Source of the DNA: Gamarada debralockiae
Lineage: Eukaryota; Ascomycota; Leotiomycetes; Helotiales; Hyphodiscaceae
Direction: 5' to 3'
Length of the DNA stretch: 64,000 bases
NCBI GenBank assembly: GCA_002803225.1
Contig: NXFV01000186.1
Location: 21,559 to 85,558, forward strand
Below the pieces are notes generated by a model. It saw only the letters and a program-made list of their open reading frames with translations, had not been told where the DNA came from and did not search any database. Below are positions 1 through 12,562 of this stretch, in pieces. A program made the position numbers and the translations under genes. Positions within the stretch are counted from its first letter, which is position 1; every line of letters starts with the position of its first letter.

Positions 1-1356
1 CTGAGTTTGAATTTTAAATCGAATTTGAGTACTGACATATCAACAAGCTCAAGCGCCTCCGTCCTTCCATCTGACTCCCTGCAATAATGGTTACATGGGG
101 CGTCATCATGACACTCATGGGAATAGTCAAGTCCTTCCATGAGCTTCTGATTGCACGCTTCTTCCTCGGAGTCACTGAAGCTGGGCTCTTTCCTGAAGTA
201 GCATACTACATTACAATGTGGTATTGCCGTCATGAAGTCCAACTCCGATAAGCTCTATTCTTCTCTCCGGCCAGTGTTGCTGGTGCTTTCTCTGGGTTGC
301 CGGCTTTTGCTATTGCGAAGATGGATGGCGTAGGAGGGCTCGAGGGCTGGAGGTGGATGTGAGTAGTTATCGCTCATTTTCTACCTCTGTTGAAAGACAC
401 TAATGAATTTAGCTTTATTCTCGAGGGGATGACCACTGTCCTGATAGCATTCTCGACTTTCTTTATCCTACATGACTCCCCCGACACTGCTTCTTTCCTG
501 ACCATTGAAGAGCGAGCCTAGGTCGTCCGCAGACTCAAGTATCATGACTCAGAGGGTTTCGGGCCAGATGATAGCTGAATCAGAGCACTTTGTCTGGAAA
601 CACGTCCGAGATGCTTTTACGGATTCGCAAATAGGCATCGCATTATTCGTGGGTCCCACTATCTCCGATATTTTTCGCTACAATGGCTGACTGACGTACA
701 TAGATGTGCTGGGGTATTGTCTGCCCGCTCTACGGCATTGGTCATTGTTCCTCCCGACAATTATAACTGAGCTGGGGTATGTCTCGTCAACAGCCCAGTT
801 GTTCACTGTTCCGATCTACATCACTGCAGCGATCCTCACCATCATAGTCGCATATTACTCTGATCGATCTCCCCGCATCGGTCGGGCTATGTTCGCCTTC
901 GTCCCGATGTGCGCAATCCTTGTTGGCTTCATCATTGCTATTCGGGGTAGTGCCCATGGACACGTCCTAGGCCTGGTTTATGCCGGAATTTTCATCGCAA
1001 CCTGCGGTATCTATCCAGCATTTCCAGGCAACATCACCTGGACGTAAAGCAACCTAGCAGGAAGCTATAAATGATCCGCCAGGACGGCCAATCATATTGG
1101 TGCTGGCAATATGACAGGTGTGATGGCAAGTAACTTCTACTGTGCGGCAGACAAACCAAAATATATCGTTGGACATTCGCTCGAGATTGGGTTCGTTTCG
1201 GTGGGCCTCATGGCTGTTGTGGCGCTGAGAATGAACTACGCTCGAATCATCAAGAAGAGGGACAGGGAAGGTACCCCGGGATTGAATCTCGTCGAGATAA
1301 GTGAGATGAGAGACAAGGCACTGACGTTCAGATATTTCAGAGAGATACGAGAATGA
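1..1356 (+). pseudogene. Decayed Dal5/allantoate-permease-type MFS transporter, truncated by the window edge
   Basis: Conceptual translation gives successive pieces of a fungal anion:cation symporter (allantoate/nicotinate permease-like MFS): the ARFFLGVTEAGLFP helix, then GLEGWRW at a GT-AG intron (about 361-413), then a C-terminal half with PTIITELGY and a final SNLAGSYK/ASNFYCAADKP region. The frame is broken many times: TGA at 72-74, TAA at 249-251, TAG at 519-521, a frame change near 569, another before 706, TAA at 1045-1047 and TGA at 1072-1074. The TGA at 72-74 sits where tryptophan is expected and the one at 1072-1074 where arginine is expected, so both fit C:G to T:A changes. The 5' part lies outside the window. 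Such carriers import small organic anions at the plasma membrane; this copy cannot make a full protein. Confidence 0.85.
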
Positions 1357-1397
1357 GGCGAAAATGTGCTGGAATTCCTATACTTCTCAAAATATAT

Positions 1398-2486
1398 CTA
1401 AACTTTGACATACTTCCTCCAATTATGCACGTCCTTGTAACCAAGCACCTCTCTAATCTTCCTGTTGCTTAATGGTGCTTCATACTCTCCCATTTCCCTC
1501 GTGATCTTCGTTCCCGGACAATTCTTGGTCAGAAACTCCATCGTCGTTCCCTTGACGGTAATGGTATCATTGGTGGCGTTGAAGACTTGGAATCCGAGAC
1601 CGCTCTTCTTGATGGCAAGGTCACAAATCTGCCCCAGGTCACGCGCATCAATGTAACTCCATGCATTTCGCTTTCGTGAGGCGGGATTGTTGATATAAGC
1701 TGGAAAGTCTCGTTCATACTCATGAGGTTCGATAACGTTACCGATTCGGAAAGCATAGATGTCGTTCTTGAAGCGACGGGCAAACGTGCGTGCTGTTTTC
1801 TCTCCGCAGATCTTTGAGAGTGCATATCTGAAGAGAAGGTAAGTTCGAATTTTGTTCTCTGAGGCGGGGCTGGACTCACGAGTCTTCTGGATCAACATCA
1901 TAATCCTCTTCTAATGGAAAGGAGTGATAGTCCGCATCGCCTTGAGCAAAGCATACCCCGTACGTCGTTTCCGACGAAGCAATGAGAATTTTCTTAACAC
2001 CGAGCTTGCAGGCTGCTTCAACCACGTTGTAAGTTGATCGAACGTTAGCTTGGAAACACTCCGAGTCTGGCACGAGCATGTTTCGCGCATATGCTGACCG
2101 ATTCGTTAACTCTACATTCCAATCAGAAGATAGTTCTTGAGCACTTACCAGCGAAATGAATAACGACATCTGGTGGACCTGGAACTGGGCCACTGCTGTA
2201 ACCAGTCATGTTGAAGTGGGTGGTCAACGCATTGAACACTTGGCCTGAGTCCGTAAGGTCCGTCTTCAGAGTGTACACATCTGCAGACGGATCTGGAAAG
2301 GGGACGAGATCGAGATTTAGAACCTTGTGGCCCTGAGCAAGAAGATAGGGAATGACATGGCGACCAGCTTTTCCACTTCCGCCAGTGAAGACCTAATGTT
2401 TTGTCAGCATAAGTCCAGTGAAGGTAGACGGGGGCCTTTACAATTTTCTTGCCTCCTGTTGAGGTTGGAATTGTTGTATTTGACAT
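1398..2486 (-). CDS. NAD-dependent epimerase/dehydratase (extended SDR)
   Basis: Four exons on the minus strand, complement(1398..1827, 1880..2093, 2149..2392, 2442..2486), join in phase to a 310-residue protein; the introns are 49-55 nt. The N-terminal Rossmann motif is TGGSGKAG (residues 18-25), followed by an acidic NLDLV turn that fits NAD binding. Further on come SSETTYG (the active-site Ser/Thr strand) and the catalytic YALSK (Tyr169, Lys173). This is the fold of UDP-sugar 4-epimerases and related dehydratases, and the length matches the family. The substrate cannot be read from sequence. It ends 41 bp after the decayed transporter, on the opposite strand. The start ATG is the first in frame and is preceded by a sequence without other good starts. 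Confidence 0.9.
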
Positions 2487-2930
2487 TTTGGAACCTAGCC
2501 CTCGGAAAGTTGATACTCTCGAAGAGTTAGAATAGGTGTTTCAGACGAAGGAAATGGATATTCAAAGCTTACCTAGAACTAATAAATAGTCATTCAAAAA
2601 TGGGCTGAAAGAAAAAAGTCCACACTGCCAAATGTAGTGACATTCCTTACGTCAGTAGAATTGTCGACCCCCCCCCCCTGGTGCCGCCGCGGGGTAATAG
2701 GCGCCGAGCTTTGCCCCTATTGCCAGACTGACTCAACGGCGGGCAATTCCCAGCGGGATAAATCGACACCTACGCAATGCTCTACACATATGTGTTCGCT
2801 ATCCAGAACCTTAAATGATCAGCCTCATCTCATGAAGGACTGAAAGTCTCAAATGATGACATGTTCCGCAGACGCTGTATCGGGCATAATCATACGTGTC
2901 GCTTCTAGTTCCTTGGAAAGTTGTGCTGTT

Positions 2931-3035
2931 AGACAACGTTGAGTTCGGAGATGTCTCGGCCTAAATTTGCCGAAAAAGAGAAAATAGTGTTGCTCTGCCT
3001 TAGCAGGGTAAACACTACGTCAGGCAACGTTGTCT
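2931..3035. repeat. 11-bp perfect inverted repeat
   Basis: AGACAACGTTG at 2931-2941 is matched by its exact complement CAACGTTGTCT at 3025-3035, with an 83-bp loop. The core AACGTT is itself palindromic. It may be a small relic hairpin or a chance match; no target-site duplication is visible. Confidence 0.35.
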
Positions 3036-5329
3036 GTGCTGCGTTCGGGTGGATAGAGTTAACGATTTGGGTTCTTACATATTTTGCGCCAAATCAAATC
3101 CTCTGAGCATCCTCAAACAAATTGGTATATCCGGAATTCGCCCAACATTCTCAGCGCCGACTACGACGGTCGCGAGGTTTTCAAGCTGGAAGGGAGGGAG
3201 AAACTTGCCTCGAGAGCATCATCCTCAAGATCACAAGTCGTATGGCAAAAAGTGGTCATGTTCCAGTGCGCCTGACCCTATCTACAGTCCCTACCCTGTT
3301 CATGTATGTACATGCCCTGTCTGCGGCCAGAATCTCTGCTGGGCAACTGACTAACTAGGAGGCTAAGTCAACCCTGCGTCGACGTCGAGTCCCAGTCCTA
3401 ATCATTTCGGCGCCAGCGCATTGCGCTGAACCTATCATGAGAGTATCACGACGTCGTTTGACGGTGTTCTCCGTTGCAGACAGAGATGTAACGAAGGAGA
3501 GCCAGCATTCTCGACGAGATATCTTTGGTTTGGCGCCGCTATTGCACGCTGTGGCAATGGTAATAAGAGATAATACATCTGCGACTGGGGATTGAGCCTC
3601 TATATCAGAGCAAGAAGGGCCAACCGACAGCGATGTGGGCATCGCGCGTAGAGCTCACTAGGCTCATGGGGATGGATGACTCACAATCGGTGTCTGCTTC
3701 TTGCCTCGAAGACTTGGTCGAAATGCTTCATCAACGATTCGCAAACGTGGTGCCTATGCATTTGCAGCATGATCGATGTATCGCTGGGCATTCCGTGTGA
3801 CAAGTGGCGCATCGTATGATTCGAAGCGGAAGTGCCTATAGTATCTTGGGCAGAGGGTAGGTTACCAAAGTCCAAGGTCCTCAGTCAATCGCTAACAAAT
3901 TGCCGCAGAGACCAGAAAACCGGAAGACAATAAACTCGACATCCGACGTACATACCACATAACATAGGAAGGGCCGATATCTCTCCATTTAAGCAGATCC
4001 AAAAAGGTTGCCTTGAAGAAGGATTATGAGATTCGATATGCTTCATCCTGGTAATCGTCAGGCCTTTCTTGATGTGCAGTATTTAGCTGTAGAGAAGGTG
4101 ACGAGGAGAAAATGGATAACTGGGTCATTGGGGATAAGGTAGAAGAATTCGTTCCTCGACTTGCTCGAGTCTGGAATACAACAGATGCAGAAACCCACTT
4201 TCGGAGAGCCTGCTCTTTGAATCTGGTCGCCGACGCGGAAATGCAATTGGTCAACTTCCACGATCACAATCGAGAAAGGATGCCTCAGTTTCGATTCATT
4301 AGAGTCAGCAAGAAGTCCTGCTATCTCTATCATTTATTTCTCACAACTCATCCCGATTCCTTTTGCGTGTCTTCCTGCCAAGTCGAGGTTATGTTGATTT
4401 TTCTAGCTGACCGACTTTGCGGAGTTGGGTCGACGGCTTGCGCTTCGCAGCTTTCTTTTCGATATCACTACATAGCAGGTTTATTGGGAGAGAATACATG
4501 GTTTCCTGCGCAAACATTAGCTCTGCTCTGAGAAAATTCACGCCACTTACGATCTCAGCCATTGATGGCGGCCGTGTCGGTCTGTCCGTAGACTTATAGG
4601 TGTATATTGGCTATTCTTCTTAATAGTCACGGCTACATCAACACCAAAGTCTTTCTATAAGTCATGGGCCTTGATGAGCAGAGTGTCTATTCTCCTTGCC
4701 AAATTTTCATTCCGACGCTTCGCAGCGAGACGGGCTTCTTTTGACATTCTCGGAGAATGATGACAGCAGACGAGAAACACTCCTGTACGACAGCGCAATA
4801 ACCTTGACAGAGAAGCCTGCAATGCTTTTAAGTAAATTTTACGTTGGTCACATTAAAATCACTAGAATGAATACAGATTGGGCGTGGTCATCCCCCTCGC
4901 AGTTCTGAGGGCTGTATCATCTCTATCGCCGAAGCTCCTATTCGAGCTGACTGAAGATTCCTAAAGAGCCTACTTCAACAACACATGCCTATTCTGACTT
5001 GCTCCTATCCTGCGTTTATTTCAAGGAAAGTCAGAATTGGTTTAATCTTTAAAAGGCTTAGAGCTTTGGTGATGCGGGAGGAGACAATGGCCAAGAGACT
5101 AGTGAGGGGCTTATCGCGTTCCTGCGTCACACCCCCGCCAAGACCCTGCAGGACCCCACCTTTCCAAGGAGCCGCCTTCCCGAAATCTCTGGAGCCGACA
5201 ACCTCCCAATAGCTAAAGTAGGCTTTCCCTTAATATAACTTTGGCTTACGAAGGGGTCCTCCTACCCCTGTAATGACCAGTCACTCGGCGGGGAGCAGCC
5301 ACTTTGATTCGCATCGCATTAACCAACAG

Positions 5330-5480
5330 TGCCTGGGTGACTGGTCTCTACACTTCTCCTGGTTCTGCTCTCGGTAACTGGTCTTCATGGGGGACTGGTC
5401 TACACATGGTGACTGGTCTGCGTTTGGTGACTGCTGGTGACTAATCTGCACATGGTGACTGGTCTAGTTCAGACAACTGT
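5330..5480. repeat. Degenerate minisatellite with GTGACTGGTCT core
   Basis: The core GTGACTGGTCT and one- or two-base variants (GTAACTGGTCT, GGGACTGGTCT, GTGACTAATCT) recur about eight times in 150 bp with spacing of roughly 16-36 bp; CACATG often precedes the core. A reverse-complement copy (GACCAGTCAC) stands upstream at about 5277. The array is noncoding. Confidence 0.7.
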
Positions 5481-6013
5481 CTTCGGGAGCCCTGCGTCGA
5501 TTGTTTATGGCGGGAGGGTTAAATCTTGGTTTCTGTCACTATTGATCTGCTTCATTTGCCTACATAAAAGATAATTTAGTAAGAAATTAAATATTTTCCC
5601 CTCGAGCGTAAACAATACAAATCAAATTCCTGCCGGGCGATTGTTCATATCCAGTTCTGTTGAAGCTGTGTGGTGGCGATAAAGGTTGACGAGGCTAGAG
5701 AGGCTGCTTTGCTTCTAGATATTGCACCTTTATCGGACAGGGTCTAGTCCAATACTTTCAGGAAGTCTCAGCCAATTTTCTCTACAGCTTCCTATGTTGG
5801 GTCTGCGACCAACGACGAGGGAAGGGGGGACGACAAGCTCGGCCTCCTCATTTCCTCGAACGACAATAGTATGCCTCTATGATTTTGCAAGTCTATTACG
5901 GCAGTAAAGAAAAGCATCATCCAGCTTCCGGAAACCCAGTGAAACAAAGACAAGCTAGAGCCTAGGAAAATTTTGAGTAAATGTAGACCTAGGATTCGAT
6001 AGGATTCCCGCCA

Positions 6014-9000
6014 TTAAGGCTCGGTTCGCTGCGCAATCTTCTGAAGGTCTTGCGTAAGTCTCCGCGAAATGTCGTATAGACTCAACTCGCTGAGACTCAT
6101 GCCATATTTTGCGTCACGGTAGGTCCATCGAGTTACCTTCGACGCCGGCATCTCCACTTCCACAGGCGGAGCAGAACCTCCTTCAACCGACGCAAATTGA
6201 GCGCCAAAGTATAGCTCTGGGAAATCAGCTGTAGGCTCCAGACTCTCCGGGGAGTTCTCGGATATAGGTATTCCATCTCTGTCAGAAGGCCAAACATCAC
6301 GAATTTGTTCTGTAGTGAAATCCACCGTACCTTCGCTATCGTTGGCCTGACTTGGCGTGTCCACACTTTGTCCCGGATATATTTCTGCAATCCGTTCGAA
6401 GAAAGAGTTTTTCAGGCTCGAGTCACTTCCAAAGTGTGCCAGGTCTTCAGAACCGAGCCTTTTCTTCTCGGGAATCTCAAGAAAGGAGTGATCGAAGCAG
6501 ATGGGAAGCGGTTGGTCAGCAAGGACTTGGCCTATAAGGTATGCGTTCTGTAACTCCCAACTCATATCGGCATTAGCAGATGCAGAGCCCCTCTGGATTT
6601 CACGATCATTCCAGACGTTTATCGACCTTTCAAGGATAGACGATAACGACCAGCCACCGAAACGCTGCTTGTCGAGTGTGATCCATTCGCTAAGAGTTTC
6701 AACAACCTGGTTTATTCTTTCCATCTTTTCCTTCACCCAATTTTCCAGAAGGGAAAGTGAATCAACCTTTCGTAAAATTTCACCAAAATCTTCGAAGTCT
6801 TGCCAACCGAAAGAGTGAAGTGGGCGGATAGTCAGAGCGATTGGACGCACAGATCTATTGAGATCGTGGAGAGTCACTAGGTGTGGCAGTTTCTCTCGTC
6901 TAGACGACTTGTCGGCATAGAATATTTCGTGACAGCGAGTGCAAACAATGGTGCAACAGCACGAAAGACACCGGAACATGGACGACTGGATATCCTCTCG
7001 ACAGAGAGCGCAAGCGTACCACGCATTGTAGGCAGAGTCTTCAGCGGGATTCAAACATTCCACGAAGCAAAGTTTTGCAAGTCCGAGACCCGAACGGTTC
7101 TGCACACATGTCAATGCGTCCCCAAGGTGTCGAATGGAATCTCCTCGGGCGAAGTCAAGCTCGGCTTTGCGAATATGCGGGGAGGAGGTCGGTAGCGAGC
7201 GGATATACTCAATGATGCCAAGGATTCCCATGCGGAGCTTCGCACTGCTCAAGTCGTTGGCTCGGGAAAACACGTCTTGGTTGTGCGAATTTTTGTCCAT
7301 CCACTGTCGCATAAGTTGGTGTAGCTCGCGATCAGCCGAGGCTAAGTAGAGTGCTGTACGACCGAAAGAGTCAGGGATTGTTGGATTTGCGCCGAGTTCG
7401 AGTAGAAGTTGAGCCGTACCTAGTCGGCGAAGACTGGTGGCAACGTGTAGGGCAGTCAAACCGACTACGGGTATGAACATGGTGTTAACGTCATAGCCGA
7501 CAAGGAGATACTTGGCCAAGTCTGGGTATAGCGAACCAAAAATAACGGATTCAGCCAAAATTGTATAGTGACGATCGTCTGACCCAAGCGGCATTGCTGC
7601 GAGATTTAAGTGTACCAGACGCTCTAAGAGCTCAAGGTTGCCAGACGCCGCGGCATAAGCTGCGACACTGGCTCCCGTATGTGTCACCAGTTGCACATCT
7701 TCGTTGTTAAGCTGCCAGAGTCTGTCCAGGAGGTTGACGTTGCCGCTCGCGGCTACTAGATGCAGCCAATTTGCTCCCTGCTTGCTCACACCTGTGGTTG
7801 TGAATCCCCGCTGCAGAAAGAGTTCCACTACATCGACATTTCCATGTTCGATAGCGGTATGGAAGGGAGTGATGCCGAGCCTATTGGGTCGGAGTGGTTC
7901 GTTCCCCCGACAATCAAGCACAAGGCGGGCTACTTCAGAGCTGCCCTTGAATGCTGCGTATTGTAGAGGACTCCATCCTTGGTCGTTGGCTTTATTGGGA
8001 TTCGCATTCCGTTCCAACAGCAGCTTAGCGATGTCATCTGCGCCACTACAGATTGCTATGGACAGCGGTGTCCATCCGTGGTTGTCAGCCTTGTTTATGT
8101 CTGCGTTGGCCCCGAGGAGGAATTCGACAGTCTCCACGGAAGATTCACCACAGGCTCTAAACAGCGCTGATGTTGATCTATAACCTTCATCATCAATATG
8201 ATTATACTCGAGGAGTGTTTTAATGACGTCAATGTGACCTTTTGCCGCGGCCCTGTGTATCGGCAGGTCGGAGAGGTTGTCACGTATGGTGGTAGCGTCG
8301 GGATTCTTTTGAAGCAGTAAACGAACGACGTCGAGGTGGCCGCTTTTTGCCGCTTGATGGAGCGGCGTTTCGCCCGAGTTGTCCTGAGGACAGGCATTGA
8401 GATTCGGACAAGCTTCAAAGAGGCTCGAGATGAAGGCCGTATTGTTACCATCGGCGGCGTATGCCAATGCTGTCCATCCCCACTTGTCACGAGCCTCTGG
8501 ATCGACATTTTCCGAAATCAAAAACTCTATACACTCCGGGCGCTCAAAGAGAGCAGCGCGATGCAACGCTGTGTTGCCATCAGAATCGGCAACTTTTACG
8601 TCGACATATTTCTCGTGAACCAGGATTTTCGCGATATCGACAGAGCCGGAGCCGATCGCTTTATGAAGTAGCGGCGTGCCACGTTTGTTACGAGCATTTG
8701 GGTTAGCACCACACTCTAGAAGGCGCTTGACAGCAACGAGATTGCCGTTTTGAGCAGCTACATGAACTGGCATATCCCCATTCACATCAGCAAAGTTCAC
8801 GAGGTCTGCTTCGCTGCATTTGCTGAGGAGAAGTTCCAAAGCTGCATCAGTGCCGTTGGCCGCAGCTTGATGGAGTCCACATTTTCCTTGATTGTTGGTG
8901 ACCCGAACGTTGGCGCCCTCGGATGCCAACACTTTGAGGCATTCGAGGTGGCCAATCGCGGCGGCTAGGAGTAGTGCTGTGTCCCCCGTTGAAGTTTTGG

Positions 9001-12000
9001 CCTCCATGTTGGCACCATGAGAGATTAGGAGACTCACAACAGAGTGAGCGCCAGATTCGACAGCGCAATGCAAAGGTGTTTTGGCGCCCCAACTACCATC
9101 TGCCGGACTGTTGGTTGTTGAAGGATCCTTTTGTATGATGGCTAGGCATGCTTCTGACGAGCCCCCTTTTGCGGCGTGATGCAACGCAGTGGCGCCGTTG
9201 GGTCCTTTTCGTGTAACCTGTACTTCGTAAGACAAGAGAGTTCGAACGATTTCCCAGTGTTTCCTTTCAGCTGCATATAGGAGTGCAGTCATTCCTCCGT
9301 TTTCAACCACATCTGGCGTTGCGCCTGCTGCAACGAGAGCCTTGACAGCTTCGTTCGATCCTATGTATGCGGCTTCGTGAAGGGCCGTGAACCCTTTGCC
9401 AGTCGTCGGTATATTCACTCCATGACCTTTAGACACCAAAATGGATATGAGATCACCTAAACCCATACTGGCGGCCACGTATACAGGATCAAAAGAGCCC
9501 GAGTAGGTGGAATTGGTGTCTGCTTGGTTTTCAACTAGCCATTTGCACATTCGACGGCTTTCGAACAACCACGCGCAGTCGAAAAGTGAAAAACGAAGGC
9601 CGCACATGTCAAAGTCTGATGATAGAGGCGGTAGCGGAACAAACTCCGTAAGCTGTACTAAATCGAAGCAAATGATGAGATGGAGTGGTGAAGTTCTAGA
9701 AGAATAAGGAAAGAATTTGAAACTGCCGAGTACGTCAGGTGGAACCTCCAATTGTGCGTGCAGCATCGCTAATTCTCGCGGTCCATCCGACAGAAGAAGT
9801 TTTGTGGCCAGGTTGTTGAGGTCAGGATGCTGAGCATTTGTAAAATGCTGCGCCCAATTCTTGGCAGCATAATGGAAGAATGGATGCGCCTGGATAAAGG
9901 CATCGTACTCCTCGCGAGTCACAGGAGGCACACGGTGGAACTCTTTGAAGTTGAGATATCTGAGGCACGTCTCGGCAATCATCCGCTGAGCATCCATCTG
10001 GGCTTCCTGGAACCTCTGGATGGTGGCAGATGTCGACGCCGGCAACCCATCATGCAAATAGTCCTTCAGTGACGTGTGGATTAGGTGATAGTGGTCGTCT
10101 TTGACAACGATCAAATCTGAACACTGCGACGTAAATCCTGAGTCGTCTTGAATTCGGCTGTATTCATCAAGCTCGTTCATCTCCGGAAATTCGGGATCGA
10201 CAGCGAGAGCTTCTAACAATTCCCTTCGAGAAAGCGGCCGTTGTGCATTAGTTGTCCAGATCAGAATTCTGATAGCTTCTTCGCTGACATCACCCTGGTT
10301 GAGAAGCTGCTCGAGCGCTAGCTCATAGATGCCGTTCAAAGTAGGGGGTAGTCTTCTGATGGCGTCTTTCATTTTATTGACTGAGCGCTTCTTCTCAATA
10401 TGACGAAAAACCAAGGACACCCATAGAAACATGCCATCGGCCCTAGATAGTAGAAAACTCTTTATCTCTTCAAAAGGGTCATGTTTCTTCTGTTGAGCAT
10501 CATGAGTCTCTTGTTGCGCGAGAGTCTCCTCGGGAGAGCTATTTTTTTTCTGTTGAGCGCCCTGGTTCTTAAGTTGCGAAAGAGTGTTGGAGATGAAAAT
10601 CTCAATGTCACCCGAATTCGCGCCGGCATCAACTTGAACGGAGGGCCAGCCAACAAGGCCCCGGGTGATTTCTCGATAGTCCGGGCGGCTGAAAACAATC
10701 ACCTTGGTCACCAAGGACTGCCGTGCTTGCGCTGGTAGGGACCCTAAGAAATTGCAAAAATGCTCGAAGCAGAACCCCTCGTCATGCATGGTGTGACATT
10801 CGTCAAGCCCGTCGACTATAATGAAGACTTCATCGAACTTTTCCACAATAGCTTTGATGGCGTCCATCATTTCAATCCGAGTCGGGGGTTCGCTCTTTCT
10901 TCCTAGCTTTGTATAGCTGTTTTCTAAACTTGGGAAGTCTTCGTCTAGCGGGACTTGGTCATAGAGCTGTTTCAAGATCGACCCGATGAGCTGAGAGTAT
11001 GTGATTGCAGCGGGTCGACTGCAGAACACATATGCAACCGCCCTGTTGGCGAAAGCTTGCTGGATGTTGCTTCGCGCGTCTTGCATGTAGTCCTCCAAGT
11101 TTTGAATGACCAGGGCAGCCAGATGCGACTTGCCACAGCCATGTTTCCCGTGCACCCAGAGACCAGTCGATCGATCATTAGACTTCCAGGATTGGAATGC
11201 TTCATGGCTTAACAGCCATTCGCCAGTCCCTTCGATGCACTCCGCTAGCTTTCCCTGATGCTTATCCCTGAAGGAAATAGAGGGGATCCAGGCCAAAATG
11301 TCACTCTTCCTCTGTGCACGGATTTTCATGACCTCGTGCGCTTTTCTGAGTTCCTCTTCGGCCATCGCTTTTGTTATATCATCCCTTCTGGGACGGTCGA
11401 GGGATGCGATATCTATCTTCAAGCTATGGCAAGATTCTTCCTGCCTCTTGTGTATGTCTTGTAAGATTTCTCGATCACGAAGTCTTTCTCGTCGATGTGC
11501 TATCCGTTCCTGTTTGTCGAACTTGTTAGTGACTGTTTTGTGTTGGCGTCGATACTATGACTAACTCTTGTAACTGGCTCTTTTTGGGTCTCTGGTGGGT
11601 TGTCTAATCATTAGCCGCCAGTCAGCATTCCCTTATTATGAATGATCAACGGTTCTGTACTTACCACCAGGCACGGAGTATTCAGAGTAAAAAAGCGGTT
11701 CAGGATCGAGAAAGTTCGGGTCGCGACCGGAAGGAACAGAGGATGACTGACTGCGTGAAGTCTTTGATCGTTTAGTGGAATTGAAATGTGAGAGAGTCGA
11801 TAGTTCGTCGAGCTGATGTTTTCTTAGACGCTTTTCAAGCTCCTCTTGAAGTCTACTGAATGCATTTTTCGCCCCCTCACCATACATAAGTGGCATGTAG
11901 ATGTCGAAAATGCCTAACATAGAATAAGCCTTGTCTTCTTCACGCTTGGTCTGACGATTTTCTGCCCATGACAGTCGCTCGTTAACGCTGAAAGCAGATA

Positions 12001-12562
12001 GAGTAGTTCCTTGAAGAGCCGGCACCGCAATACCTGTTATCTCGTGAAGCTGTCGCTCTAACGATTTCTTGTCACCAAGTCGTTTGCCATTCGAGCAAAA
12101 GAATTCAACTGACGGCGGAGCAATAAGTTCTTGAAGTGTCCAACCACGGGTAAACCATCGGCTTTCCCGGAGGGCTGATTGCCACGACTGTAAGGACTGG
12201 TCGACTAGATCATGGCCATTTGTTGAAACATCTGACAGATATACGTAGCATTTGGCAGCATTGCGATACCAGCGAAACATAGATGTGATAGCCTCCTGAA
12301 GCTCGGCGCTGCTTGACTTATCGATGCAGCAAGTGTCCACCCAGAAGTATTCTAGGCCATGGCCAGCAGCTTTTTGTCCGCAGAAGCTGATCTTGGTATA
12401 TCCAGCCTTGCTCCTAGCAGTACATTCTGAGATGTCTTTGAATGTAACCTCTTCGCCATCCGGTCCCCAAGTATGCGAAAGTATAGCATACCGCGGAATC
12501 TTGTCGCCAATAAACTCGGTCAGGGTGAACTCGCCATCATCTTTAAGTTTCAAAAGACGCAT
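6014..12562 (-). CDS. HET-NACHT-ankyrin NLR-type receptor with C-terminal ZZ-like zinc finger
   Basis: Three exons, complement(6014..11521, 11566..11603, 11665..12562), join in phase to 2147 residues; the 38-nt middle exon lies between introns of 44 and 61 nt. Order of parts: an N-terminal HET domain (AILSHTWG 26-33, WVDTCCID 74-81, RWFTRGWTLQEL 135-146); a charged helical linker; NACHT with Walker A GKHGCGKS (about 437-444) and Walker B FIIVDGLDE (about 545-553); some 20 ankyrin repeats (about 1025-1716); and a cysteine cluster C-x2-C-x10-C-x2-C-x5-C-x2-C followed by histidines (about 1810-1855), as in ZZ fingers. Family knowledge: HET domains trigger cell death in heterokaryon incompatibility, and NACHT STAND proteins switch by oligomerising after ligand binding to their repeats. 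The joining of the HET and NACHT parts is inferred from splice sites and an open frame, not from a transcript. Confidence 0.88.

Larger units (their letters stand above)
2487..6013. other. Gene-poor region of about 3.5 kb
   Basis: No reading frame here is convincing on either strand: those present are short, resemble no family I recognise and lack splice-linked extensions. The stretch holds a run of ten C at about 2669-2678 next to a GC-rich block, a perfect 11-bp inverted repeat (2931-2941 with 3025-3035), and the GTGACTGGTCT minisatellite at about 5330-5480. The first 100-200 bp should contain the promoter of the epimerase. Confidence 0.6.

Noticed and set aside
4058..4531. Overlapping frames of 91 and 139 codons on opposite strands in the 2.5-6 kb region
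   Set aside because: Neither translation shows a family motif, hydrophobic pattern or splice-linked extension; both look like chance frames.
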